Assembly: GCA_034359265.1 (NCBI GenBank)
Contig: CP136898.1
Coordinates: 53,495,501-53,559,500, forward strand
Direction of reading: 5' to 3'
Source: Canna indica
Lineage: Eukaryota; Streptophyta; Magnoliopsida; Zingiberales; Cannaceae
DNA: 64,000 nt
Shown: piece by piece, positions 10,141-21,808 of the stretch
Layout of the letters: every line of letters begins with the position of its first letter
Position numbering within the stretch: position 1 is the stretch's first letter
Program-made: the position numbers and the translations under genes
Notes under the pieces: model-generated
The model's input: only the letters and a program-made list of their open reading frames with translations
Databases searched by the model: none
What the model was told of the DNA's origin: nothing

Positions 10141-12083
10141 CCCATCACAGTGAACGTTCTGGAGTCGGTCGGGACTCAGATTGCTAGGCGTTTCGAGCCG
10201 ATACCCCGAAGTTCAATTAGTCGGCTTCGTTCAAGATTCTATTCGAAAAAATCTTGCAATTCATTGCATTAGTCTATCAAAAATAACTCGATTAACAAAT
10301 TCTCCCATCACAGTGAATGTTCTGGAGTCGGTCGGGACTCAGATTTCTGGTCGTTTCGAGTCGATACCCCGAAGTTCAATCAGTCGGCTTCGTTCAAGAT
10401 TCTATTCGAAAATTCTTGCAATTCTTTGCATCAGTCAGTCAAAAATAACTCGATTAACAACTAATCCCATCACAGTGAATGTTCTGGAGTCGGTCGGGAC
10501 TCAGATTGCTGGGCGTTTCCAGCCAATACCCCGAAGTTCAATCAGTCGGCTTCGTTCAAGATTCTATTCAAAAAATCTTGCAATTCTTTGCATTAGTCTG
10601 TCAAAAATAACTCGATTAACAACTTCTCCCATCACAGTGAATGTTCTGGAATCGCCCGGGACTTAGATTTCTGGTAGTTTCGAGTCGATACCTGAAAGTT
10701 CAATCAGTAGGCTTCGTTCAGCAATCTGTTCGAAAAACTGTGTAATTCTTTGCATTAGTCAATCAAAAATAACTCGATTAACAACTTATCCCATCACAGT
10801 GAATGTTCTGGAGTTGCTCGGGACTCAGATTGCTGGGCGTTTCAAGCTAATACCCCGAAGTTCAATCAGTCGGCTTCGTTCAAGATTCTATTCGAAAGAT
10901 CTTGCAATTCTTTGTATTAGTTTGTCAAAAATAACTCGATTAACAACTTCTCCCATCAAAGTGAATGTTCTGGAATCGCCCGGGACTCAGATTTCTGGTC
11001 GTTTCGAGTCGATACCTGAAAGTTCAATCAGTAGGCTTCGTTCAGCATTCTGTTCGAAAAACTGTGTAATTGTTTGCATTAGTTTGTCAAAAACAACTCG
11101 ATTAACAACTTATCCCATCACAGTGAATGTTCTGGAGTTGCTCGGGACTCAGATTGCTGGGCGTTTCGAGCCGATACCCTGAAGTTCAATCAGTCGGCTT
11201 CGTTCAAGATTCTATTCGAAATATCTTGCAATTCTTTGCATTAGTCTATCAAAAATAACTCGATTAACAACTTTTCCCATCACACTGAATGTTCTGGAGT
11301 CCCCGGGACTCAGATTTTCGGTCGTTTCGAGTCGATACCCGAAAGTTCAATCAGTAGGCTTCGTTCAGCATTCTGTTCAAAACACCGTGTAATTCTTTGC
11401 ATCAGTCTGTCAAAAATAACTCGATTAACAACTTATCCCATCACAGTGATTGTTCTGGAGTCGGTCGGGACTCAGATTTCTGGTCGTTTCGAGTCGATTC
11501 CCCGAAGTTCAATCTGTCGGCTTCGTTCAAGATTCTATTCAAAAAATCTTGCAATTCTTTGCATCAGTCAGTCAAAAATAACTCGATTAACAACTTATCC
11601 CATCACAGTGAATGTTCTGGAGTCGGTCGGGACTCAGATTGCTGGGCGTTTCCAGCCGATACCCCGAAGCTCAATCAGTCGGCTTCGTTCAAGATTCTAT
11701 TCGAAAAATCTTGCAATTCTTTGCATTAGTCTGTCAAAAATAACTCGATTAACAACTATCCCATCATAGTGAATGTTCTGGAATCGCCCGGGACTCAGAT
11801 TTCTGGTCGTTTCGAGTCGTTACCTGAAAGTTCAATCAGTAGGCTTCGTTCAGCATTCTGTTCGAAAAACTGTGTAATTCTTTGCATTAGTCTGTCAAAA
11901 ATAACTCGATTAACAACTTATCCCATCACAGTGAATGTTCTGGAGTTGCTCGGGACTCAGATTGCTGGGCGTTTCGAGTCGATACCCCGAAGTTCAATCA
12001 GTCGGCTTCGTTCAAGTTTCTATTCGAAATATCTTGCAATTCTTTGCATTAGTCTATCAAAAATAACTCGATTAACAACTTAT
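10141..12083. repeat. HOR unit 8, dodecamer A-B-C-D-E-F-K-J-H-I-M-L (1943 bp)
   Basis: The first dodecamer. Its 5' part (GGGACTTAG in D, CATCAAAGTG in F) belongs to the left-edge heptamer lineage, and its 3' part to the K-J-H-I-M-L cassette of unit 6. The K (11114-11275) begins like G (GAATGTTCTGGAG) but carries CCCTGAAG, so the crossover between the two lineages lies inside it. E carries CGAAAGATC. Confidence 0.94.
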
Positions 12084-13218
12084 CCCATCACAGTGAATGT
12101 TCTGGAGTCGGTCGGGACTCAGATTGCTAGGCGTTTCGAGCCGATACCCCGAAGTTCAATTAGTCGGCTTCGTTCAAGATTCTATTCGAAAAAATCTTGC
12201 AATTCATTGCATTAGTCTATCAAAAATAACTCGATTAACAAATTCTCCCATCACAGTGAATGTTCTGGAGTCGGTCGGGACTCAGATTTCTGGTCGTTTC
12301 GAGTCGATACCCCGAAGTTCAATCAGTCGGCTTCGTTCAAGATTCTATTCGAAAATTCTTGCAATTCTTTGCATCAGTCAGTCAAAAATAACTCGATTAA
12401 CAACTTATCCCATCACAGTGAATGTTCTGGAGTCGGTCGGGACTCAGATTGCTGGGCGTTTCCAGCCAATACCCCGAAGTTCAATCAGTCGGCTTCGTTC
12501 AAGATTCTATTCAAAAAATCTTGCAATTCTTTGCATTAGTCTGTCAAAAATAACTCGATTAACAACTTCTCCCATCACAGTGAATGTTCTGGAATCGCCC
12601 GGGACTCAGATTTCTGGTCGTTTCGAGTCGATACCTGAAAGTTCAATCAGTAGGCTTCGTTCAGCAATCTGTTCGAAAAACCGTGTAATTCTTTGCATTA
12701 GTCTGTCAAAAATAACTCGATTAACAACTTATCCCATCACAGTGAATGTTCTGGAGTTGCTCGGGACTCAGATTGCTGGGCGTTTCGAGCCAATACCCCG
12801 AAGTTCAATCAGTCGGCTTCGTTCAAGATTCTATTCGAAAAATCTTGCAATTCTTTGCATTAGTTTGTCAAAAATAACTCGATTAACAACTTCTCCCATC
12901 ACAGTGAATGTTTTGGAATCGCCCGGGACTCAGATTTCTAGTCGTTTCGAGTCGATACCTGAAAGTTCAATCAGTAGGCTTCGTTCAGCATTCTGTTCAA
13001 AAAACTGTGTAATTCTTTGCATTAGTTTGTTAAAAATAACTCGATTAACAACTTATCCCATCACAGTGAATGTTCTGGAGTTGCTCGGGACTCAGATTGC
13101 TGGGCGTTTCGAGCCAATACCCCGAAGTTCAATCAGTCGGCTTCGTTCAAGATTCTATTCGAAATATCTTGCAATTCTTTGCATTAGTCTGTCAAAAATA
13201 ACTCGATTAACAACTTAT
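12084..13218. repeat. HOR unit 9, heptamer (1135 bp)
   Basis: A-B-C-D-E-F-G of a second heptamer lineage: D has AAAACCGTG, E has CGAGCCAATACC, and F has GTTTTGGAATC with TTTCTAGTCG and TTTGTTAAAAATAAC. Confidence 0.95.
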
Positions 13219-14353
13219 CCCATCACAGTGAATGTTCTGGAGTCGGTCGGGACTCAGATTGCTGGGCGTTTCGAGCCGATACCCCGAAGTTCAATTAGTC
13301 GGCTTCGTTCAAGATTCTATTCGAAAAAATCTTGCAATTCATTGCATTAGTCTATCAAAAATAACTCGATTAACGAATTCTCCCATCACAGTGAATGTTC
13401 TGGAGTCGGTCGGGACTCAGATTTCTGGTCGTTTCGAGTCGATACCCCGAAGTTCAATCAGTCGGCTTCGTTCAAGATTCTATTCGAAAATTCTTGCAAT
13501 TCTTTGCATCAGTCAGTCAAAAATAACTCGATTAACAACTTATCCCATCACAGTGAATGTTCTGGAGTCGGTCGGGACTCAAATTGCTGGGCGTTTCCAG
13601 CCAATACCCCGAAGTTCAATCAGTCGGCTTCGTTCAAGATTCTATTCAAAAAATCTTGCAATTCTTTGCATTAGTCTGTCAAAAATAACTCGATTAACAA
13701 CTTCTCCCATCACAGTGAATGTTCTGGAATCGCCCGGGACTCAGATTTCTGGTCGTTTCGAGTCGATACCTGAAAGTTCAATCAGTAGGCTTCGTTCAGC
13801 AATCTGTTCGAAAAACCGTGTAATTCTTTGCATTAGTCTGTCAAAAATAACTCGATTAACAACTTATCCCATCACAGTGAATGTTCTGGAGTTGCTCGGG
13901 ACTCAGATTGCTGGGCGTTTCGAGCCAATACCCCGAAGTTCAATCAGTCGGCTTCGTTCAAGATTCTATTCGAAAAATCTTGCAATTCTTTGCATTAGTT
14001 TGTCAAAAATAACTCGATTAACAACTTCTCCCATCACAGTGAATGTTCTGGAATCGCCCGGGACTCAGATTTCTAGTCGTTTCGAGTCGATACCTGAAAG
14101 TTCAATCAGTAGGCTTTGTTCAGCATTCTGTTCAAAAAACTGTGTAATTCTTTGCATTAGTTTGTTAAAAATAACTCGATTAACAAATTATCCCATCACA
14201 GTGAATGTTCTGGAGTTGCTCGGGACTCAGATTGCTGGGCGTTTCGAGCCAATACCCCGAAGTTCAATCAGTCGGCTTCGTTCAAGATTCTATTCGAAAT
14301 ATCTTGCAATTCTTTGCATTAGTCTGTCAAAAATAACTCGATTAACAACTTAT
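13219..14353. repeat. HOR unit 10, heptamer (1135 bp)
   Basis: Same lineage as unit 9. Private marks are an EcoRI-type GAATTC at 13375-13380 at the end of A, and AGGCTTTGTTC in F. Both recur exactly 3081 bp downstream. Confidence 0.95.
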
Positions 14354-15164
14354 CCCATCACAGTGAATGTTCTGGAGTCGGTCGGGACTCAGATTGCTGG
14401 GCGTTTCGAGCCGATACCCCGAAGTTCAATTAGTCGGCTTCGTTCAAGATTCTATTCGAAAAAATCTTGCAATTCATTGCATTAGTCTATCAAAAATAAC
14501 TCGATTAACAAATTCTCCCATCACAGTGAATGTTCTGGAGTCGGTCGGGACTCAGATTTCTGGTCGTTTCGAGTCGATACCCCGAAGTTCAATCAGTCGG
14601 CTTCATTCAAGATTCTATTCGAAAATTCTTGCAATTCTTTGCATCAGTCAGTCAAAAATAACTCGATTAACAACTAATCCCATCACAGTGAATGTTCTGG
14701 AGTCGGTCGGGACTCAGATTGCTGGGCGTTTCCAGCCAATACCCCGAAGTTCAATCAGTCGGCTTCGTTCAAGATTCTATTCAAAAAATCTTGCAATTCT
14801 TTGCATTAGTCTGTCAAAAATAACTCGATTAACAACTTCTCCCATCACAGTGAATGTTCTGGAATCGCCCGGGACTCAGATTTCTGGTCGTTTCGAGTCG
14901 ATACCTGAAAGTTCAATCAGTAGGCTTCGTTCAGCATTCTGTTCGAAAAACTGTGTAATTGTTTGCATTAGTTTGTCAAAAACAACTCGATTAACAACTT
15001 ATCCCATCACAGTGAATGTTCTGGAGTTGCTCGGGACTCAGATTGCTGGGCGTTTCCAGCCAATACCCCGAAGTTCAATCAGTCGGCTTCGTTCAAGATT
15101 CTATTCAAAAAATCTTGCAATTCTTTGCATCAGTCAGTCAAAAATAACTCGATTAACAACTTAT
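14354..15164. repeat. HOR unit 11, pentamer A-B-C-F-X (811 bp)
   Basis: B carries CTTCATTCAAG at about 14601. The last monomer X is chimeric: it starts like E/G (GTTGCTCGGGACTC), continues like C (TTTCCAGCCAATACC) and ends like B/H (CATCAGTCAGTC). Confidence 0.92.
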
Positions 15165-16299
15165 CCCATCACAGTGAACGTTCTGGAGTCGGTCGGGACT
15201 CAGATTGCTAGGCGTTTCGAGCCGATACCCCGAAGTTCAATTAGTCGGCTTCGTTCAAGATTCTATTCGAAAAAATCTTGCAATTCATTGCATTAGTCTA
15301 TCAAAAATAACTCGATTAACAAATTCTCCCATCACAGTGAATGTTCTGGAGTCGGTCGGGACTCAGATTTCTGGTCGTTTCGAGTCGATACCCCGAAGTT
15401 CAATCAGTCGGCTTCGTTCAAGATTCTATTCGAAAATTCTTGCAATTCTTTGCATCAGTCAGTCAAAAATAACTCGATTAACAACTTATCCCATCACAGT
15501 GAATGTTCTGGAGTCGGTCGGGACTCAGATTGCTGGGCGTTTCCAGCCAATACCCCGAAGTTCAATCAGTCGGCTTCGTTCAAGATTCTATTCAAAAAAT
15601 CTTGCAATTCTTTGCATTAGTCTGTCAAAAATAACTCGATTAACAACTTCTCCCATCACAGTGAATGTTCTGGAATCGCCCGGGACTCAGATTTCTGGTC
15701 GTTTCGAGTCGATACCTGAAAGTTCAATCAGTAGGCTTCGTTCAGCAATCTGTTCGAAAAACCGTGTAATTCTTTGCATTAGTCTGTCAAAAATAACTCG
15801 ATTAACAACTTATCCCATCACAGTGAATGTTCTGGAGTTGCTCGGGACTCAGATTGCTGGGCGTTTCGAGCCAATACCCCGAAGTTCAATCAGTCGGCTT
15901 CGTTCAAGATTCTATTCGAAAAATCTTGCAATTCTTTGCATTAGTTTGTCAAAAATAACTCGATTAACAACTTCTCCCATCACAGTGAATGTTTTGGAAT
16001 CGCCCGGGACTCAGATTTCTAGTCGTTTCGAGTCGATACCTGAAAGTTCAATCAGTAGGCTTCGTTCAGCATTCTGTTCAAAAAACTGTGTAATTCTTTG
16101 CATTAGTTTGTTAAAAATAACTCGATTAACAACTTATCCCATCACAGTGAATGTTCTGGAGTTGCTCGGGACTCAGATTGCTGGGCGTTTCGAGCCAATA
16201 CCCCGAAGTTCAATCAGTCGGCTTCGTTCAAGATTCTATTCGAAATATCTTGCAATTCTTTGCATTAGTCTGTCAAAAATAACTCGATTAACAACTTAT
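15165..16299. repeat. HOR unit 12, heptamer (1135 bp)
   Basis: Counterpart of unit 9, 3081 bp downstream. It shares GTTTTGGAATC and TTTCTAGTCG in F. A begins with GTGAACG instead of GTGAATG, which places the duplication breakpoint after the start of A. Confidence 0.95.
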
Positions 16300-17434
16300 C
16301 CCATCACAGTGAATGTTCTGGAGTCGGTCGGGACTCAGATTGCTGGGCGTTTCGAGCCGATACCCCGAAGTTCAATTAGTCGGCTTCGTTCAAGATTCTA
16401 TTCGAAAAAATCTTGCAATTCATTGCATTAGTCTATCAAAAATAACTCGATTAACGAATTCTCCCATCACAGTGAATGTTCTGGAGTCGGTCGGGACTCA
16501 GATTTCTGGTCGTTTCGAGTCGATACCCCGAAGTTCAATCAGTCGGCTTCGTTCAAGATTCTATTCGAAAATTCTTGCAATTCTTTGCATCAGTCAGTCA
16601 AAAATAACTCGATTAACAACTTATCCCATCACAGTGAATGTTCTGGAGTCGGTCGGGACTCAAATTGCTGGGCGTTTCCAGCCAATACCCCGAAGTTCAA
16701 TCAGTCGGCTTCGTTCAAGATTCTATTCAAAAAATCTTGCAATTCTTTGCATTAGTCTGTCAAAAATAACTCGATTAACAACTTCTCCCATCACAGTGAA
16801 TGTTCTGGAATCGCCCGGGACTCAGATTTCTGGTCGTTTCGAGTCGATACCTGAAAGTTCAATCAGTAGGCTTCGTTCAGCAATCTGTTCGAAAAACCGT
16901 GTAATTCTTTGCATTAGTCTGTCAAAAATAACTCGATTAACAACTTATCCCATCACAGTGAATGTTCTGGAGTTGCTCGGGACTCAGATTGCTGGGCGTT
17001 TCGAGCCAATACCCCGAAGTTCAATCAGTCGGCTTCGTTCAAGATTCTATTCGAAAAATCTTGCAATTCTTTGCATTAGTTTGTCAAAAATAACTCGATT
17101 AACAACTTCTCCCATCACAGTGAATGTTCTGGAATCGCCCGGGACTCAGATTTCTAGTCGTTTCGAGTCGATACCTGAAAGTTCAATCAGTAGGCTTTGT
17201 TCAGCATTCTGTTCAAAAAACTGTGTAATTCTTTGCATTAGTTTGTTAAAAATAACTCGATTAACAAATTATCCCATCACAGTGAATGTTCTGGAGTTGC
17301 TCGGGACTCAGATTGCTGGGCGTTTCGAGCCAATACCCCGAAGTTCAATCAGTCGGCTTCGTTCAAGATTCTATTCGAAATATCTTGCAATTCTTTGCAT
17401 TAGTCTGTCAAAAATAACTCGATTAACAACTTAT
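16300..17434. repeat. HOR unit 13, heptamer (1135 bp)
   Basis: Counterpart of unit 10. It shares GAATTC (16456-16461) and AGGCTTTGTTC in F. Confidence 0.95.
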
Positions 17435-18245
17435 CCCATCACAGTGAATGTTCTGGAGTCGGTCGGGACTCAGATTGCTGGGCGTTTCGAGCCGATACCC
17501 CGAAGTTCAATTAGTCGGCTTCGTTCAAGATTCTATTCGAAAAAATCTTGCAATTCATTGCATTAGTCTATCAAAAATAACTCGATTAACAAATTCTCCC
17601 ATCACAGTGAATGTTCTGGAGTCGGTCGGGACTCAGATTTCTGGTCGTTTCGAGTCGATACCCCGAAGTTCAATCAGTCGGCTTCATTCAAGATTCTATT
17701 CGAAAATTCTTGCAATTCTTTGCATCAGTCAGTCAAAAATAACTCGATTAACAACTAATCCCATCACAGTGAATGTTCTGGAGTCGGTCGGGACTCAGAT
17801 TGCTGGGCGTTTCCAGCCAATACCCCGAAGTTCAATCAGTCGGCTTCGTTCAAGATTCTATTCAAAAAATCTTGCAATTCTTTGCATTAGTCTGTCAAAA
17901 ATAACTCGATTAACAACTTCTCCCATCACAGTGAATGTTCTGGAATCGCCCGGGACTCAGATTTCTGGTCGTTTCGAGTCGATACCTGAAAGTTCAATCA
18001 GTAGGCTTCGTTCAGCATTCTGTTCGAAAAACTGTGTAATTGTTTGCATTAGTTTGTCAAAAACAACTCGATTAACAACTTATCCCATCACAGTGAATGT
18101 TCTGGAGTTGCTCGGGACTCAGATTGCTGGGCGTTTCCAGCCAATACCCCGAAGTTCAATCAGTCGGCTTCGTTCAAGATTCTATTCAAAAAATCTTGCA
18201 ATTCTTTGCATCAGTCAGTCAAAAATAACTCGATTAACAACTTAT
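17435..18245. repeat. HOR unit 14, pentamer A-B-C-F-X (811 bp)
   Basis: Counterpart of unit 11, with the same chimeric X monomer and the same CTTCATTCAAG in B at about 17682. Confidence 0.93.
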
Positions 18246-18732
18246 CCCATCACAGTGAACGTTCTGGAGTCGGTCGGGACTCAGATTGCTAGGCGTTTCG
18301 AGCCGATACCCCGAAGTTCAATTAGTCGGCTTCGTTCAAGATTCTATTCGAAAAAATCTTGCAATTCATTGCATTAGTCTATCAAAAATAACTCGATTAA
18401 CAAATTCTCCCATCACAGTGAATGTTCTGGAATCGCCCGGGACTCAGATTTCTGGTCGTTTCGAGTCGATACCTGAAAGTTCAATCAGCAGGCTTCGTTC
18501 AGCAATCTGTTCGAAAAACCGTGTAATTCTTTGCATTAGTCTGTCAAAAATAACTCGATTAACAACTTATCCCATCACAGTGAATGTTCTGGAGTTGCTC
18601 GGGACTCAGATTGCTGGGCGTTTCGAGTCGATACCCCGAAGTTCAATCAGTCGGCTTCGTTCAAGTTTCTATTCGAAATATCTTGCAATTCTTTGCATTA
18701 GTCTATCAAAAATAACTCGATTAACAACTTAT
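18246..18732. repeat. HOR unit 15, trimer A-D-L (487 bp)
   Basis: The shortest A-to-A unit: A (18246-18408), a D with CAGCAGGCTTCG and AAAACCGTG (18409-18570), and L (18571-18732). It reads as a deletion derivative at the boundary of the 3081-bp duplicated block. Confidence 0.93.
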
Positions 18733-21700
18733 CCCATCACAGTGAACGTTCTGGAGTCGGTCGGGACTCAGATTGCTAGGCGTTTCGAGCCGATACCCCG
18801 AAGTTCAATTAGTCGGCTTCGTTCAAGATTCTATTCGAAAAAATCTTGCAATTCATTGCATTAGTCTATCAAAAATAACTCGATTAACAAATTCTCCCAT
18901 CACAGTGAATGTTCTGGAGTCGGTCGGGACTCAGATTTCTGGTCGTTTCGAGTCGATACCCCGAAGTTCAATCAGTCGGCTTCGTTCAAGATTCTATTCG
19001 AAAATTCTTGCAATTCTTTGCATCAGTCAGTCAAAAATAACTCGATTAACAACTAATCCCATCACAGTGAATGTTCTGGAGTCGGTCGGGACTCAGATTG
19101 CTGGGCGTTTCCAGCCAATACCCCGAAGTTCAATCAGTCGGCTTCGTTCAAGATTCTATTCAAAAAATCTTGCAATTCTTTGCATTAGTCTGTCAAAAAT
19201 AACTCGATTAACAACTTCTCCCATCACAGTGAATGTTCTGGAATCGCCCGGGACTCAGATTTCTGGTCAATTCGAGTCGATACCTGAAAGTTCAATCAGT
19301 AGGCTTCGTTCAGCAATCTGTTCGAAAAACTGTGTAATTCTTTGCATTTGTCTGTCAAAAATAACTTGATTAACAACGTATCCCATCACAGTGAATGTTC
19401 TGGAGTTGCTCGGGACTCAGATTGCTGGGCGTTTCAAGCTTATACCCCAAAGTTCAATCAGTCGGCTTCGTTCAAGATTCTATTCGAAAAATCTTGCAAT
19501 TCTTTGTATTAGTTTGTCAAAAATAACTCGATTAACAACTTCTCCCATCACAGTGAATGTTCTGGAATCGCCCGGGACTCAGATTTCTGGTCGTTTCGAG
19601 TCGATACCTGAAAGTTCAATCAGTAGGCTTCGTTCAGCATTCTGTTCGAAAAACTGTGTAATTGTTTGCATTAGTTTGTCAAAAACAACTTGATTAACAA
19701 CTTATCCCATCACAGTGAATGTTCTGGAGTTGCTCGGGACTCAGATTGCTGGGCGTTTCCAGCCAATACCCCGAAGTTCAATCAGTCGGCTTCGTTCAAG
19801 ATTCTATTCAAAAAATCTTGCAATTCTTTGCATCAGTCAGTCAAAAATAACTCGATTAACAACTTATCCCATCACAGTGAATGTTCTGGAGTCGGTCGGG
19901 ACTCAGATTGCTTGGCGTTTCCAGCCGATACCCCGAAGCTCAATCAGTCGGCTTCGTTCAAGATTCTATTCGAAAAATCTTGCAATTCTTTGCATTAGTC
20001 TGTCAAAAATAACTCGATTAACAACTATCCCATCACAGTGAATGTTCTGGAATCGCTCGGGACTCAGATTTCTGGTCGTTTCGAGTCGATACCTGAAAGT
20101 TCAATCAGCAGGCTTCGTTCAGCAATCTGTTCGAAAAACCGTGTAATTCTTTGCATTAGTCTATCAAAAATAACTCGATTAACAACTTATCCCATCACAG
20201 TGAATGTTCTGGAGTTGCTCGAGACTCAGATTGCTGGGCGTTTCCAGCCAATACCCCGAAGTTCAATCAGTCGGCTTCGTTCAAGATTCTATTCAAAAAA
20301 TCTTGCAATTCTTTGCATCAGTCAGTCAAAAATAACTCGATTAACAACTTATCCCATCACAGTGAATGTTCTGGAGTCGGTCGGGACTCAGATTGCTTGG
20401 CGTTTCCAGCCGATACCCCGAAGCTCAATCAGTCGGCTTCGTTCAAGATTCTATTCGAAAAATCTTGCAATTCTTTGCATTAGTCTGTCAAAAATAACTC
20501 GATTAACAACTATCCCATCACAGTGAATGTTCTGGAATCGCCCGGGACTCAGATTTCTGGTCGTTTCGAGTCGATACCTGAAAGTTCAATCAGCAGGCTT
20601 CGTTCAGCAATCTGTTCGAAAAACCGTGTAATTCTTTGCATTAGTCTGTCAAAAATAACTCGATTAACAACTTCTCCCATCACAGTGAATGTTCTGGAAT
20701 CGCCCGGGACTCAGATTTCTGGTCAATTCGAGTCGATACCTGAAAGTTCAATCAGTAGGCTTCGTTCAGCAATCTGTTCGAAAAATCTTGCAATTCTTTG
20801 CATTAGTCTGTCAAAAATAACTCGATTAACAACTTCTCCCATCACAGTGAATGTTCTGGAATCGCCCGGGACTCAGATTTCTGGTCGTTTCGAGTCGATA
20901 CCTGAAAGTTCAATCAGCAGGCTTCGTTCAGCAATCTGTTCGAAAAACCGTGTAATTCTTTGCATTAGTCTGTCAAAAATAACTCGATTAACAACTTATC
21001 CCATCACAGTGAATGTTCTGGAGTTGCTCGAGACTCAGATTGCTGGGCGTTTTGAGCCAATACCCCGAAGTTCAATCAGTCGGCTTCGTTCAAGATTCTA
21101 TTCGAAAAATCTTGCAATTCTTTGCATTAGTTTATCAAAAATAACTCGATTAACAACTTCTCCCATCACAGTGAATGTTCTGGAAGCGCCCGGGACTCAG
21201 ATTTCTGGTCGTTTCGAGTCGATACCTGAAAGTTCAATCAGTAGGCTTCGTTCAGCATTCTGTTCAAAAAACTGTGTAATTGTTTGCATTAGTTTGTCAA
21301 AAACAACTCGATTAACAACTTATCCCATCACAGTGAATGTTCTGGAGTCGGTCGGGACTCAGATTGCTTGGCGTTTCCAGCCGATACCCCGAAGCTCAAT
21401 CAGTCGGCTTCGTTCAAGATTCTATTCGAAAAATCTTGCAATTCTTTGCATTAGTCTGTCAAAAATAACTCGATTAACAACTATCCCATCACAGTGAATG
21501 TTCTGGAATCGCCCGGGACTCAGATTTCTGGTCGTTTCGTGTCGTTACCTTAAAGTTCAATCAGTAGGCTTCGTTCAGCATTCTGTTCGAAAAACTGTGT
21601 AATTCTTTGCATTAGTCTGTCAAAAATAACTCGATTAACAACTTATCCCATCACAGTGAATGTTCTGGAGTTGCTCGGGACTCAGATTGCTGGGCGTTTC

Positions 21701-21808
21701 GAGTCGATACCCCGAAGTTCAATCAGTCGGCTTCGTTCAAGTTTCTATTCGAAATATCTTGCAATTCTTTGCATTAGTCTATCAAAAATAACTCGATTAA
21801 CAACTTAT
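18733..21808. repeat. HOR unit 16, irregular 19-mer (3076 bp)
   Basis: After A-B-C-D-E-F the order becomes X, I, D, X, I, D, D', D, E, F, I, M, L with no type A for 3 kb. Monomer starts are 18733, 18896, 19058, 19220, 19382, 19544, 19706, 19868, 20029, 20191, 20353, 20514, 20676, 20838, 21000, 21162, 21324, 21485 and 21647. Three I monomers of 161 bp account exactly for the length. Marks include GGTCAATTCGAG at two places and GCTCGAGACTC (a CTCGAG site). Confidence 0.9.

Larger units (their letters stand above)
12084..18245. repeat. 3081-bp super-unit (7+7+5 monomers) in tandem, two copies
   Basis: Units 9-11 (12084-15164) and 12-14 (15165-18245) have the same lengths and order. Paired private marks lie 3081 bp apart: GAATTC at 13375 and 16456, CTTCATTC at 14601 and 17682, AGGCTTTGTTC in the middle heptamers and the chimeric X monomer at the ends. 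Confidence 0.95.

Noticed and set aside
13375..16461. Restriction-site boundaries (GAATTC, CTCGAG, AAGCTT) as cloning joints
   Set aside because: The sites arise by single substitutions inside otherwise normal monomers and are inherited by duplicated blocks, so they are variants, not vector or ligation joints.
18246..21808. Transposon insertion causing the disordered segment
   Set aside because: Every base can be assigned to a known monomer type or a chimera; there is no foreign sequence, terminal repeat or target-site duplication.
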